50,573 nucleotides of DNA from SIG575 sp964474295 (lineage in GTDB: Bacteria; Bacillota; Clostridia; Oscillospirales; Acutalibacteraceae): positions 1-50,573 of the forward strand of contig CAYYRN010000008.1 in NCBI GenBank assembly GCA_964474295.1. Direction: 5' to 3'. The translations under genes were made by a program, and so were the position numbers. Positions 7,055 to 15,123 of this stretch are shown here, one piece after another. Positions within the stretch are counted from its first letter, which is position 1; the number at the start of each line of letters is the position of its first letter. The notes beneath the pieces were generated by a model. The model saw only the letters and a list, made by a program, of their open reading frames with translations, was not told the origin of the DNA and ran no database searches.

Positions 7055-8332
7055 TTATTCCTCTTCGGATATTTCAGCCTTAGTGTAAATAAAATCGCTT
7101 ATAAGCTCGGCTGTTTCCTGTATATTAACGGTAAGCACGGAAGCTCCGTTAATGGTGGCGCTTGTATACTTGTTGTCAAACGGAACCCGTGACTGAACAA
7201 TATCGTACCTCATATAAGACAGCACGGCACCCTGCGACAAAAATGTAAGCTCAAGCGGGCTTAAATCGGTTTCGATATACGAAAGAACTTTTTTCCCCGT
7301 TTCGACAAGTTCAAAGGGATTTGTTTTTTTCATTTTATCGAGAATTGCGGAAATCACCTTACGTTGACGCTGTGTTCTGTAAAAATCGCTGTCAAGGTAA
7401 CGTATGCGGACGTAAACGAGCGCTTCCTCGCCGTTGAGTTTTACCGCCTCGCCGTACTCGATATTCTGCTTTGACGTTCTGTTGATATACTCGGCTTCCC
7501 TCTGTTCAACTTCAACCGTAACACCGCCGATGCCGTCTATTACATCCTTGAAAGCGTTAAAATCGACAAGCAAATAATTATCCACATCTATTCCGAAATT
7601 GTACTCGATAGTTTCCATAACAAGCTGCGGGCCGCCGTAAGTACAAGCCGCATTCATTCTGTCCTGCCCGTATCCGGGAATCGTGACATATGTATCACGC
7701 ATAAAGGATGTCATTTTAAGCTGCCTGTTTTTCTTGTCTATCGAAACCAAAATCATCGTGTCGCTTCTTGAGGTGCTGCCGCCTTTTTTGTCATCAACAC
7801 CTATGAGCAGAATGTTTTTGACGGAAGAATCACTTTTCAATGACGAAGATGATACCAAGGAACTTACCGAATCGGTTTTTTTATAATCCGTATTTGAAAA
7901 AATAGCGTAAATGTATCCCGTAATGCCCAAATAAACAACAGCCAATACCAAAACAACAGAAACAACACCCTTAAAAAAGCCGCCTTTTTTTCTTCTTTTC
8001 CTCACCTGATTTTTACGCTCGCCGCCCTTTGAATATTCCGCAGCGGGAGGCGTGCTTTTTTTTGAAACACGAATATCCCCCGGTGTTTTGTAAAAATCAT
8101 CCAAATAATCGTCATAGTTCTTTTTTCTCTGTACCGATTCCGATTTGCTTTTGTTAAAATAGATATCGTTTTGACTTTGCTGCGGTTTTCTGCCGGAAGC
8201 CTGTCCGTTTTCACGGCGAAGCAAATCCTCATATCTGTAAGAATCGGAATACCTGCGTTCTGTAGGTTCGACCGTATTTTTCCTTTTGGAAACGGGTATA
8301 TCGGAATTGTTACGTCTTCCGTTTTGTGCCAA
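7055..8332 (-). CDS. LytR-CpsA-Psr (LCP) family cell-wall glycopolymer ligase
   Basis: A 425-residue protein with a hydrophilic, Arg/Lys-rich cytoplasmic region (1-118), one membrane segment (about 121-145, GVVSVVLVLAVVYLGITGYIY) and an extracellular LCP domain. The domain has VKNILLIGVD, the conserved RSDTM (189-193) that contacts the pyrophosphate lipid, MTSFMRDTYVTIPG, and FDFNAFKDVIDGIGGV-like sequence. LCP enzymes transfer teichoic acid or capsule-type polymers from undecaprenyl pyrophosphate to peptidoglycan. The start is TTG at 8332, since no in-frame ATG with a ribosome site is found. The unusually long charged cytoplasmic tail is a candidate regulatory region. A promoter lies at 8365-8393, divergent from rnpB. 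Confidence 0.92.
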   Translation of the reverse strand: MAQNGRRNNSDIPVSKRKNTVEPTERRYSDSYRYEDLLRRENGQASGRKPQQSQNDIYFNKSKSESVQRKKNYDDYLDDFYKTPGDIRVSKKSTPPAAEYSKGGERKNQVRKRRKKGGFFKGVVSVVLVLAVVYLGITGYIYAIFSNTDYKKTDSVSSLVSSSSLKSDSSVKNILLIGVDDKKGGSTSRSDTMILVSIDKKNRQLKMTSFMRDTYVTIPGYGQDRMNAACTYGGPQLVMETIEYNFGIDVDNYLLVDFNAFKDVIDGIGGVTVEVEQREAEYINRTSKQNIEYGEAVKLNGEEALVYVRIRYLDSDFYRTQRQRKVISAILDKMKKTNPFELVETGKKVLSYIETDLSPLELTFLSQGAVLSYMRYDIVQSRVPFDNKYTSATINGASVLTVNIQETAELISDFIYTKAEISEEE

Positions 8333-8364
8333 AATCCATCACTCTCGCTTTCACAATCGCTTTT

Positions 8365-8393
8365 ATTTTACACCAAAACAAAGCATTATGCAA
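8365..8393 (-). promoter_or_regulatory. Sigma-A promoter of the LCP gene
   Basis: Minus-strand TTGCAT (8388-8393), a 17-nt spacer and TAAAAT (8365-8370), about 33 nt upstream of the TTG start. It is back to back with the rnpB promoter; the two -35 boxes are 7 nt apart. Confidence 0.65.
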
Positions 8394-8400
8394 TATTTTA

Positions 8401-8429
8401 TTGACAAACAAATAATTTTGTTTTAAAAT
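8401..8429 (+). promoter_or_regulatory. Sigma-A promoter of rnpB
   Basis: TTGACA (8401-8406), a 17-nt spacer and TAAAAT (8424-8429). The expected start point at about 8436 coincides with the 5' strand of the RNase P P1 helix. Confidence 0.85.
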
Positions 8430-8435
8430 TTAGTG

Positions 8436-8769
8436 GAGAAGGTTGGGCAGTCGCGGCTGATTTTTTCAGACGAGGAAAGTCCGAGCCCCACAGAGCAGGA
8501 TAACGGCTAACGGCCGCCGAGGGTGACCTTAGGGAAAGTGCATAGAAATATACCGCCGTGATTTTTCACGGTAAGGGTGAGATGGTGCGGTAAGAGCGCA
8601 CCGGTGTGTAGGAGACTGCACAGCCAAGTAAACCCTATCCGGAGCAACACCGACTGAGGTTTCGCATTTGCTCGATGTATACCTCGAAGGGTGGCTTGAG
8701 CTTTGCGGCAACGCAAAGCCCAGACAGATGATTGCCTTAAACGACAGAACTCGGCTTACAGACCTTCTC
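8436..8769 (+). ncRNA. rnpB: RNase P RNA (catalytic subunit)
   Basis: About 334 nt with the universal RNase P sequences in order: GAGGAAAGTCCGAGC (8472-8486), the AGGGTGA-ATGGTGCGGTAAGAGC region (about 8574-8598) and ACAGAACTCGGCTTACAG (8744-8761). The ends GAGAAGGT (8436-8443) and ACCTTCTC (8762-8769) are exact complements and form helix P1. The RNA cleaves 5' leaders from pre-tRNA with the protein RnpA. A run of six T follows P1 at 8771-8776. The overall order fits the A type; a covariance search would confirm type and ends. Confidence 0.97.
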
Positions 8770-8793
8770 ATTTTTTCGGAAAGGAAACTGAAT

Positions 8794-9087
8794 ATGGTTA
8801 AACATATAATAATCTGGAAGCTTAAAGACGGCATCGATAAAAAAGCCGTTTCTTCCGAAATCAAGAAAAATCTCGAAGCTCTTACAGGCAAAATAGACGG
8901 TCTTTGCGAAATGCACATTTTGACAGAGGGGCTTTCGTCCTCTTCGGGTGATGTTATGATGGATTCATCCTTTGAAAGCAAAGAGGCACTTGCCGAATAC
9001 CAAAAAAATCCGCTTCATCAAGCGGTCGCAAACGGTGTTGTAAGACCAAATACAGATGTGCGTCTTTCTTACGATTATGAGCTTTAA
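8794..9087 (+). CDS. Dabb (stress-responsive A/B barrel) domain protein
   Basis: A 97-residue protein beginning MVKHIIIWKLKDGID, the typical start of the Dabb domain, with the conserved later SSFESKEALAEYQKNPLHQAV. Dabb proteins are small dimeric ferredoxin-like barrels. Some act in stress or polyketide cyclisation, but the bacterial versions are mostly uncharacterised. The start at 8794 is preceded by AAAGGAAAC. An earlier in-frame ATG at 8668 would lie inside rnpB and is rejected. Only 24 nt separate it from rnpB, so it may be expressed by read-through past the short T-run. A strong terminator follows at 9108-9157. Confidence 0.88.
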   Translation: MVKHIIIWKLKDGIDKKAVSSEIKKNLEALTGKIDGLCEMHILTEGLSSSSGDVMMDSSFESKEALAEYQKNPLHQAVANGVVRPNTDVRLSYDYEL

Positions 9088-9107
9088 TTTTTAAAAACGC
9101 AAACAAT

Positions 9108-9157
9108 CCCCGCAGTTATCTTCGAGCGTAAACCGAAAATAACTGCGGGGAATTTTT
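9108..9157 (+). terminator. Intrinsic terminator after the Dabb gene
   Basis: A 12-bp perfect stem CCCCGCAGTTAT / ATAACTGCGGGG (9108-9119, 9139-9150) with a 19-nt loop, followed by AATTTTT. Confidence 0.88.
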
Positions 9158-9236
9158 ATTGTTTGATATTTATTTTATCAGATTCTTTGCTGCGTTTCGA
9201 CTGACAGCTTTATCATCTCTTAACCCTCACAAAAGG

Positions 9237-9434
9237 CAATCCCTCAGTCAAAACCTGCGGTTTTGCCAGCTCCCTTTACACAAGGGAGCCGCTTTTTGGG
9301 TTTGCGGTTTTCTTTAATGGAATCGTTTTTCGTTAGTAAAAATTTATACTTAAAACAATTTTTTAACAAGTGCTGACCTATGCCCTCCTTGTGCAAAGGA
9401 GGGTGGCACGGCGCAAACCGTGACGGGAGGATTG
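9237..9434. mobile_element. MITE-like element with ~54-bp terminal inverted repeats
   Basis: The left end (9237-9290, starting CAATCCCTCAGTCA) and the reverse complement of the right end (9382-9434, starting CAATCCTCCCGTCA) align over their whole length with scattered differences. Both end in a hairpin of the type CTCCCTTTACACAAGGGAG. Each end also has an inner palindromic part (AAAACC/GGTTTT on the left, CACGG/CCGTG on the right). The core is about 90 bp, AT-rich and has no gene. There is no transposase, so it would be mobilised in trans if at all. No clear target duplication is visible. Together with 9158-9236, this accounts for the space between the Dabb gene and the gene at 9452. Confidence 0.72.
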
Positions 9435-9451
9435 TCAAAATAAGCGTGTTG

Positions 9452-9757
9452 TTAATTTACGTTGTCCTCAAGTATCCACACAAGCTGTGAAAGCGGTGCG
9501 GGCAATGCGGTGCAAAGCAATGTGCGGGCAAGAGTTATGTTGTGGAAATCGAACGACAAAATTTCTTCATCACTCTGCTTTCCGCTTTTTACAAGAAGCC
9601 GTTGCGAAGTTGTTGACTGAGCCCTGACAACGTCGGCTTTTTCTCCGCTCATCACATAGGAGGTTTCGCTGTTTACCTCGTATATGCCGCCGATGAGAAA
9701 TGTCATACAAAGTATTACCGCCGTTACGATAACATAGCTTTTTACGATTTTTTTCAT
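9452..9757 (-). CDS. Small membrane-anchored or secreted protein of unknown function
   Basis: A 101-residue protein with a short basic start and one hydrophobic segment (about residues 7-25, SYVIVTAVILCMTFLIGGI), then a polar part (SETSYVMSGEKADVVRAQ) that would be outside the cell or inside the forespore-facing compartment. No known family is recognised. The ribosome site AAAGGA lies about 7 nt upstream of the ATG. It is 17 nt after spoIIP, so it is probably expressed with gpr-spoIIP during sporulation; this is an inference from position only. The MITE-like element begins 17 nt beyond its stop codon. Confidence 0.65.
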   Translation of the reverse strand: MKKIVKSYVIVTAVILCMTFLIGGIYEVNSETSYVMSGEKADVVRAQSTTSQRLLVKSGKQSDEEILSFDFHNITLARTLLCTALPAPLSQLVWILEDNVN

Positions 9758-9774
9758 TTTAAATTCCTTTCGTT

Positions 9775-10890
9775 TTACAAGTATTTTTCGAGCATAACAG
9801 CCAGAACATTGCCTATAAGTCTTCCCGAATATGCCGCCTCGTCAAGCGTATTTGCATCGCTTCCGATTTCAAGCAGTACGGAGCAATCCGACTTATACAT
9901 ATTGTACTTTCTGTTGCAAAAGAATACGGGACGCATTAAAGTGGGGTACATTTCCTCCGCTGTTTTTTGCAAATGCAAAGCAAAACACAAATTCTTTTCC
10001 CAATTCGGGAAATCGGTTATGTCGCCTCCTTCACAGCCCGTAATAGTCATTATCTGCGCCGCCCTTTTGCCGTTGATTGTCGTGACGGGTTTTACCTTTG
10101 TAGTTTCGCTTGTTTGAATTGCGTCACGGTGAACATCAATTACAACCTGAATTGTCGGATATTTTTTTAGGTAATCGTCCACACCTTCTCCCGAACGCTC
10201 ATAAGCTCCCGAATATTTGGAATCGTAAATTTTTGTATCGTGTATAACACCTATGCCCGCTTTTTCGAGCTGTGATGTTATCTCATCGCCTATTCTTACC
10301 ATATTATGTCCTTTGTCATTATCACGGGGAGAAAAGCTTTTGAGATATTTTTCGCTTTCGACAAGCTGATAACATTCGGTCGTATGCGTATGGAAAATCA
10401 GCACGCTTACATCGTTTTTTCCGCTTTTTTCGAGTGACGGCTTACTTTTTAAGACGTCGGAAATGTTAAGCTCCCTGCCCGTTGTGTTTTTCACAAGAAT
10501 ACTTTCAAGCCTTTGCGTTGCACTTTCTTCGCCGTAAGTTTGTGAAACAATCGTTCCGCCTTTAGCTGAATCATCAAACGTTTTTTCGGCGTTTTCGACT
10601 AAAGCTTTAATATCGTTCGGAACATATGCAAGAGAATTTATTTCGGAAGAACTTTCCCCATCGTTTTCGTCTTTCTTCAAACCGTCAGTATCCGAAAATG
10701 CTTTTCTTGCCGCAACGCTTATCTTTTTTGCCGTCTCGGAAGAAGAATCGGACGGTATCAGCATACCTACGCACGCACCGACAATGTTTGTTTGACCCGC
10801 AAGCTTAAAAACAAGTGTACAAGCCGCAACGGTAATCACGGTGCAAATAAAAAAAGCCGCAAAAAAACTTTTGTTTTCTTTCATTTTCAA
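9775..10890 (-). CDS. spoIIP: Stage II sporulation protein P (SpoIIP)
   Basis: A 371-residue protein with an N-terminal membrane anchor (about 8-31) and an extracellular SpoIIP amidase/endopeptidase domain. Catalytic motifs are visible: FHTHTTECY (HTHxxE near 167-172), VVIDVHRDAI, and LLEIGSDANTLDEAA near the C-terminus. SpoIIP works with SpoIID and SpoIIM to degrade septal peptidoglycan during engulfment. The start is taken as TTG at 10888-10890, because GGAGG is 7 nt upstream; an ATG two codons later is the alternative. An upstream ATG at 10944 would add residues that look non-coding. It follows gpr by 53 nt, a conserved pair in spore formers. Confidence 0.94.
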   Translation of the reverse strand: MKMKENKSFFAAFFICTVITVAACTLVFKLAGQTNIVGACVGMLIPSDSSSETAKKISVAARKAFSDTDGLKKDENDGESSSEINSLAYVPNDIKALVENAEKTFDDSAKGGTIVSQTYGEESATQRLESILVKNTTGRELNISDVLKSKPSLEKSGKNDVSVLIFHTHTTECYQLVESEKYLKSFSPRDNDKGHNMVRIGDEITSQLEKAGIGVIHDTKIYDSKYSGAYERSGEGVDDYLKKYPTIQVVIDVHRDAIQTSETTKVKPVTTINGKRAAQIMTITGCEGGDITDFPNWEKNLCFALHLQKTAEEMYPTLMRPVFFCNRKYNMYKSDCSVLLEIGSDANTLDEAAYSGRLIGNVLAVMLEKYL

Positions 10891-10943
10891 GGAATTACCT
10901 CCATACTTTTTATCGTTAAAAGTATATTCCCGAATATGCGGCA

Positions 10944-11819
10944 CTATGACACAAGGCTCATAATATCCTCCGGACTTATCGTTTTTTGAAGTGCGCAGTT
11001 TATTGCCATACCCACAAGCTTTGAGGCACGTTCGATAAGCAAATCTATTTCTTTCGGTGTAACCATCATCCTTTCACTTTCGGGTAAAACAGAGTATGTG
11101 CCTGACTTTTGCTTATCGATTAAATCGTTTGCAAGCGTTGCACCGTCAACCACGGTCGGCACGCCTATGCTTATAACCTTTACTCCGAGCGTGCTTTCAT
11201 CAAGTCTTTGCCGTGCGTTGCCGACACCCGAACCGGGACTGATGCCCGTATCGGACATTTGAACGGTACAGCCGAGACGCGAAAGGTTCCTCGAAGCGAG
11301 TGCATCCACGGTGATGACTGCGGCAGGCTTAATTCTGTCAACAACCCCTCGGATTATTTCGCCCGTTTCAATCCCCGTTTGTCCGAGAACACCGGGTGAA
11401 ATGCTTGCAACCGCACGCAGAGCTTCAAGGCCTATCGATTTTGCAAGTTCTTTTGAAATGTGCCTTGTTGCCAAAACATATCCCACACTTTTCGGCCCCA
11501 AAGCATCGGGAGTTATCGAAACATTGCCAAGTCCCACAGCAAGCACCGTTCCTTTTTTCGGCAGCATTGCATCAAGTTCCGAGGAAAGTGCCGAAAGCCG
11601 CCCGTCAAAAATTTCGGCATCGCTTGAAAAAGGCGGCACCTCAACGGTAATATAATTACCCTTAGGCTTTAGAAGTCTTGATGCGGCTTCGTCAGTTTTG
11701 ACGGCAATGCGTGTGATTTTTACATTATCCTTACTTTCTGTTTGAGAAAGCACACCGACATTTTGACTGTCGCCCAAAAGCTCCTGCCTTTCAAGTGCCA
11801 AGTCTGTACGAAAATCCAT
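10944..11819 (-). CDS. gpr: GPR endopeptidase (spore germination protease)
   Basis: A 291-residue member of the A25 peptidase family that degrades small acid-soluble spore proteins when spores germinate. It begins MDFRTDLALE, matching the region near the autoprocessing site. It carries the conserved VEVPPFS, VGLGN, DALGP, VDALASRNLSRLG and SDTGISPGSGVGN segments. The ATG at 11817-11819 is preferred because AAAGGA is 9 nt upstream; the ATG at 11828 touches that site. A forespore sigma-G promoter would be expected, but none was confidently identified in the spacer to rpsT. With spoIIP it indicates an endospore former. Confidence 0.95.
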   Translation of the reverse strand: MDFRTDLALERQELLGDSQNVGVLSQTESKDNVKITRIAVKTDEAASRLLKPKGNYITVEVPPFSSDAEIFDGRLSALSSELDAMLPKKGTVLAVGLGNVSITPDALGPKSVGYVLATRHISKELAKSIGLEALRAVASISPGVLGQTGIETGEIIRGVVDRIKPAAVITVDALASRNLSRLGCTVQMSDTGISPGSGVGNARQRLDESTLGVKVISIGVPTVVDGATLANDLIDKQKSGTYSVLPESERMMVTPKEIDLLIERASKLVGMAINCALQKTISPEDIMSLVS

Positions 11820-11899
11820 TACAACCATTCCTTTTCGTCTTTATAAGTATATTATTGATACTATTTTGTGAAAAAAATCATATTTTTTGCGAATTATAC

Positions 11900-11928
11900 T
11901 TGCTTTTTTCAAAAATTAGTGTTATCAT
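11900..11928 (+). promoter_or_regulatory. Probable sigma-A promoter of rpsT
   Basis: TTGCTT (11900-11905), a 17-nt spacer and TATCAT (11923-11928), about 40 nt upstream of the rpsT start. Confidence 0.6.
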
Positions 11929-11968
11929 ATTTACCTGTGCAGACAAACAACAAGGAGGTGCAACTGTA

Positions 11969-12223
11969 ATGCCGAATATTAAGTCCGCAAAGAAGCGTGT
12001 TATCGTCGCAAAAACAAAGACAGCTCGCAACAAAGCAAGAAATTCAGCTCTCAAAACAGCCATCAAAAAGGCTAACGCTGCTATCGAAGCTAATGCTGCA
12101 GATAAGGATATTCTTGTAAAGACTGCTATTAAAAAGATTGACCAGGCTGAAGTCAAGGGCCTTATTCACAAGAATAACGCTGCAAGAAAGAAATCAGCTC
12201 TCGCAAAGAAGCTTAACGGCTGA
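11969..12223 (+). CDS. rpsT: 30S ribosomal protein S20
   Basis: An 84-residue basic protein beginning MPNIKSAKKRV and rich in Lys and Ala, with the typical helical TARNKARNSALKTAIKKA and the ending NNAARKKSALAKKLNG. It binds the 5' and 3' minor domains of 16S rRNA. The start has an excellent AAGGAGGTG ribosome site. An earlier in-frame start at 11795 would overlap the promoter and divergent gpr and is rejected. It is a single-gene unit with its own promoter and terminator, standing alone on the plus strand between minus-strand operons. Confidence 0.97.
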   Translation: MPNIKSAKKRVIVAKTKTARNKARNSALKTAIKKANAAIEANAADKDILVKTAIKKIDQAEVKGLIHKNNAARKKSALAKKLNG

Positions 12224-12245
12224 TTAATTTAATTAAACAAGCTTT

Positions 12246-12275
12246 AAGGCTGCCTCACACAGAAGGCAGCCTTTT
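12246..12275 (+). terminator. Intrinsic terminator of rpsT
   Basis: A 10-bp stem AAGGCTGCCT / AGGCAGCCTT with an 8-nt loop followed by TTTT, 22 nt after the rpsT stop. Confidence 0.88.
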
Positions 12276-12327
12276 GCTTTTGTTCCGAATTTTCAGTTTT
12301 AACATTGAAAGCGAAAAAAGATTTGCA

Positions 12328-12762
12328 TTAATCGCCGTGCTTGTTTGCCAGATACTTTATCGCTTCGACATATCCGTCAAATCCCAAACCTATAAATGAT
12401 TTTTCCGCATAAAGAGAAACATAGGAAATCTGCCTGAAATCCTCCCTCTTTCCGACATCGGAAATGTGAACCTCGCACGTCGGTATACCGACAGCCTTTA
12501 AAGCGTCGAGAATCGCAACCGAAGTGTGCGTGTGCGCTGCGGGATTAATTACAATTGCGTCAAACAAGCCGTATGCCTGCTGAATTTCGGTGACAATATC
12601 TCCCTCATAATTCGATTGATAAATTTTTGTTTCAACGCCGATATCCTTTGCCGCCTGCTCTATATACGCACAGAGGTCGGCGTAAGTCTTTTTTCCGTAA
12701 ATATCAGGCTCTCTTATTCCGAGCATATTAAGGTTAGGCCCGTTAATTATCAAAATACGCAT
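12328..12762 (-). CDS. aroQ: Type II 3-dehydroquinate dehydratase
   Basis: A 144-residue dodecameric-type dehydroquinase, the third step of the shikimate pathway. Visible motifs are IINGPNLNMLGIREPDIYG with the reactive Tyr, the YQSNYEGDIV segment, INPAAHTHTS with the catalytic His, and EVHISDVGKREDFRQ. The ribosome site GAGGTGG is just upstream of the ATG. It overlaps the end of the aroE-aroK fusion by 13 nt and is the last gene of the aromatic operon. Confidence 0.96.
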   Translation of the reverse strand: MRILIINGPNLNMLGIREPDIYGKKTYADLCAYIEQAAKDIGVETKIYQSNYEGDIVTEIQQAYGLFDAIVINPAAHTHTSVAILDALKAVGIPTCEVHISDVGKREDFRQISYVSLYAEKSFIGLGFDGYVEAIKYLANKHGD

Positions 12763-13970
12763 TTTTCCACCTCACTGACAGTAATTGACGCATCATCATT
12801 TGTTTTTACGCTGAAATCCGATACTTCTTTATAAAGCTCATATCGTTGAGCATACATTTGTTTGAGCCTTTCTTCATCTGACGAAAGAGGTCTGCCGTCC
12901 GTTGCAAGCTTTGACACATCACGCTCAAGAAAAACAACCGTGCCGTTTTCTCTCATCGCATCACGGTTTTCTTTTTTCAGAACCGTTCCGCCTCCCGTTG
13001 CAATAACAAGGCACATTCGTTTTCCCGCTTCGAGCATACATTCTTTTTCAAGCTCTCTGAAATATTCCTCACCGTTATCGGCAAATATTTCGGGTATGCT
13101 TTTGCCCGCTTTTTTAATTACCATATCGTCTGTGTCGACAAATTCTCTGCCTGTTTTTTTAGCAAGAATTTTTCCGACCGTTGACTTTCCGCTGCCCGGC
13201 ATACCGACCAGAACTATGTTTTTGCGTTCATCAAGGAGTCTATCGTAAATTTCATCTATCAAGCTTTCGGGAAGCTTTTTGTTTAAAAACAGCTCCGCAG
13301 ACTTCACAGCCTGAGCCACAAGCATAACAAGACCGTTTGAGCAACCGATTCCCAAACGCTGTGCATCAAGCAAAAGTCCCGTTTTAAGCGGATTGTAAAT
13401 TAAATCGAGAACGCAAACGCATTTTGTGAACTTTGAAAGGTCGATAAGCCTTTCGCCGTTATTCGGGAACATTCCCACAGGCGTTGTGTTGACAATGATG
13501 TCGCTGTCGAAATGCAAATGAATGTTTTCGTAATTGTTTTGCGTGTGACGTGAGACAACCGAAACCTCCCTTGCACCCTCATCACGTGCCACAATCTGCA
13601 CGGTAAGAGATGCTCCGCCGTCACCGAGTACAAGCACCTTTTTGTTTTTAAAGGATACACCTGCTTTTTTTGCCATATAGGAAAATCCGAAATAATCCGT
13701 GTTATCGCCGTAAAGCGTTCCGTCGATTCGTCTGATGCAGGTGTTAACACTGCCTATTTTTTTCGCCCTGTCGGAAACTTCATCACACGCTTTGTAAGCC
13801 TCGACCTTGTAAGGAATCGTAACATTGTACCCGTTCAAGGTTTTGTCATTAAAAAATTCTTTAAGCTCCTCAGGCTCCTTACAAATCAAATCGTATCTGT
13901 AATCACCCAAAAGCTTGTGAATTTGCGGAGACAGGCTGTGTCCCAATTTTCTGCCGAGTAAGCCGAACAT
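12750..13970 (-). CDS. Bifunctional shikimate dehydrogenase / shikimate kinase (AroE-AroK fusion)
   Basis: A 406-residue fused enzyme. Residues 1 to about 245 are shikimate dehydrogenase: GLLGRKLGHSLSP substrate loop, NVTIPYK with the catalytic Lys, NTDYFGF, and a Rossmann segment with VLGDGGAS. Residues about 251-406 are shikimate kinase: P-loop GMPGSGKST (256-264), VDTDDM, the FRELE and IATGGGT motifs, and the lid DGRPLS. It would turn dehydroshikimate into shikimate-3-phosphate with NADPH and ATP. The start ATG at 13968-13970 lies 7 nt after GGAGG and 2 nt after the pheA stop; an in-frame TTG at 13976 abuts the ribosome site. The two domains are usually separate proteins in bacteria. There is no frameshift, and each half is of full length. 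Confidence 0.94.
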   Translation of the reverse strand: MFGLLGRKLGHSLSPQIHKLLGDYRYDLICKEPEELKEFFNDKTLNGYNVTIPYKVEAYKACDEVSDRAKKIGSVNTCIRRIDGTLYGDNTDYFGFSYMAKKAGVSFKNKKVLVLGDGGASLTVQIVARDEGAREVSVVSRHTQNNYENIHLHFDSDIIVNTTPVGMFPNNGERLIDLSKFTKCVCVLDLIYNPLKTGLLLDAQRLGIGCSNGLVMLVAQAVKSAELFLNKKLPESLIDEIYDRLLDERKNIVLVGMPGSGKSTVGKILAKKTGREFVDTDDMVIKKAGKSIPEIFADNGEEYFRELEKECMLEAGKRMCLVIATGGGTVLKKENRDAMRENGTVVFLERDVSKLATDGRPLSSDEERLKQMYAQRYELYKEVSDFSVKTNDDASITVSEVEKCVF

Positions 13971-13972
13971 AA

Positions 13973-15112
13973 TCAATCCTCCGTATAGCTTCCGAGATAA
14001 GTAAACTGTTCGCTGTCCTTTTCAAGCTCCGCAATAAGGCTCTTTAAAGAATCGCTGTAAACAGATTCGTCAATGTCGAAATAGAACATAAACTCAAAAT
14101 TGCTGCCCGGAATGGGACGGCTTTCAAGCTTTGTCATATTAAGTCCCATTGCCGCAAAGCGTGCGATAATGTTATAAAGTGAACCCGGCTTGTGTGCAAC
14201 GGTCATCATTATACTTGTTTTTTTCGCACCGGGGTAAATTTCGGGAGTTTTTGAAATAAGGATAAATCGTGTGTAATTGTTGGCACTGTTCTGAATTGCC
14301 GATTTTACTACTTTTAAAGAATAAATCTCCGCACAGTCCTTTGAACCGATTGCGGCAACATCGGTTCTGCCGCTCAAGGACACTGTTTTTGCCGCCTGTG
14401 CGGTGTTTTTGCAAACAGTAACCTTAACGTCACCCATAGATTTAATAAAATCGGAGCATTGATTTATTGCCTGCTCATGCGAAAAAATTTCCTTTATGTC
14501 ACCAAGGGAAGTTCCGTGGTTTGCAAGAACGGAATGTTCGATAAAAAGCTTTGTGCTGTGGACAATAAAAAACTTATATTTTCCCATCAAATCGTAAACG
14601 GCATCAACAGAACCGGCATTACTGTTTTCAATGGGCAAAACTCCGTATTTGCATTTTCCCGAATCCACAGCCTTGAAAACATCCTCAAACGTGGAAAAAT
14701 ATGTAATATCGGGAAATTTGAACATCTTGTCGCAGGCGTGCTGTGAGTAAGCGCCCTCTACACCCTGGCAGGCAACCGTTGCCTTTTCAGGGCGGACAAG
14801 CGGAGTGGATTTTATAATTTCATCTATTTTCCTTTTCAGCGGATAATCGGAATTGATTCTTTTTCTTTGATAAGAACGGCTCAAATCAAAAATCGTATTG
14901 TAAAGTGATTTTGTGTAGTCCGCAAATTCCTCGCTTACGTTGGAAGTCACTCGGCTTATAACCTTTCTTTCACGTTCAGAATCGAACACGGGCAAGCCGT
15001 TTTCCCTTTTATAATCCGCTATTGCGGCGGCGGTTTTCATCCTTTCTTCAAAAAGCGATGTCAAAGCCTTATCGGTTTCGTCTATTTTTTGTCTGAGTTC
15101 ATCAATGTTCAT
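13973..15112 (-). CDS. pheA: Bifunctional chorismate mutase / prephenate dehydratase
   Basis: A 379-residue P-protein. The N-terminal part (about 1-85: MNIDELRQKIDETDKAL, ADYKRENGLPVFD) is an AroQ-type chorismate mutase. The middle (about 105-285: VACQGVEGAYSQHA, the YGVLPIENSNAGSV motif, and the NNYTRFILIS motif with the catalytic TRF) is prephenate dehydratase. The C-terminus (about 295-375: SIMMTVAHKPGSLYNII and the KLESRPIPG motif) is the ACT domain that binds phenylalanine for feedback inhibition. It makes phenylpyruvate from chorismate. The start at 15110-15112 is preceded by GAGAGG; an earlier in-frame start overlaps aroC. Phenylalanine thus controls the pathway at protein level here and, by inference, at transcript level through the leader at 19075-19229. 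Confidence 0.96.
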   Translation of the reverse strand: MNIDELRQKIDETDKALTSLFEERMKTAAAIADYKRENGLPVFDSERERKVISRVTSNVSEEFADYTKSLYNTIFDLSRSYQRKRINSDYPLKRKIDEIIKSTPLVRPEKATVACQGVEGAYSQHACDKMFKFPDITYFSTFEDVFKAVDSGKCKYGVLPIENSNAGSVDAVYDLMGKYKFFIVHSTKLFIEHSVLANHGTSLGDIKEIFSHEQAINQCSDFIKSMGDVKVTVCKNTAQAAKTVSLSGRTDVAAIGSKDCAEIYSLKVVKSAIQNSANNYTRFILISKTPEIYPGAKKTSIMMTVAHKPGSLYNIIARFAAMGLNMTKLESRPIPGSNFEFMFYFDIDESVYSDSLKSLIAELEKDSEQFTYLGSYTED

Positions 15113-15123
15113 ACTGTTACCTC

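Noticed and set aside
9244..9438. Open frame of 64 codons on the minus strand inside the MITE-like element
   Set aside because: It lies almost wholly in the inverted repeats, has no ribosome site or recognisable domain, and is explained by the element.
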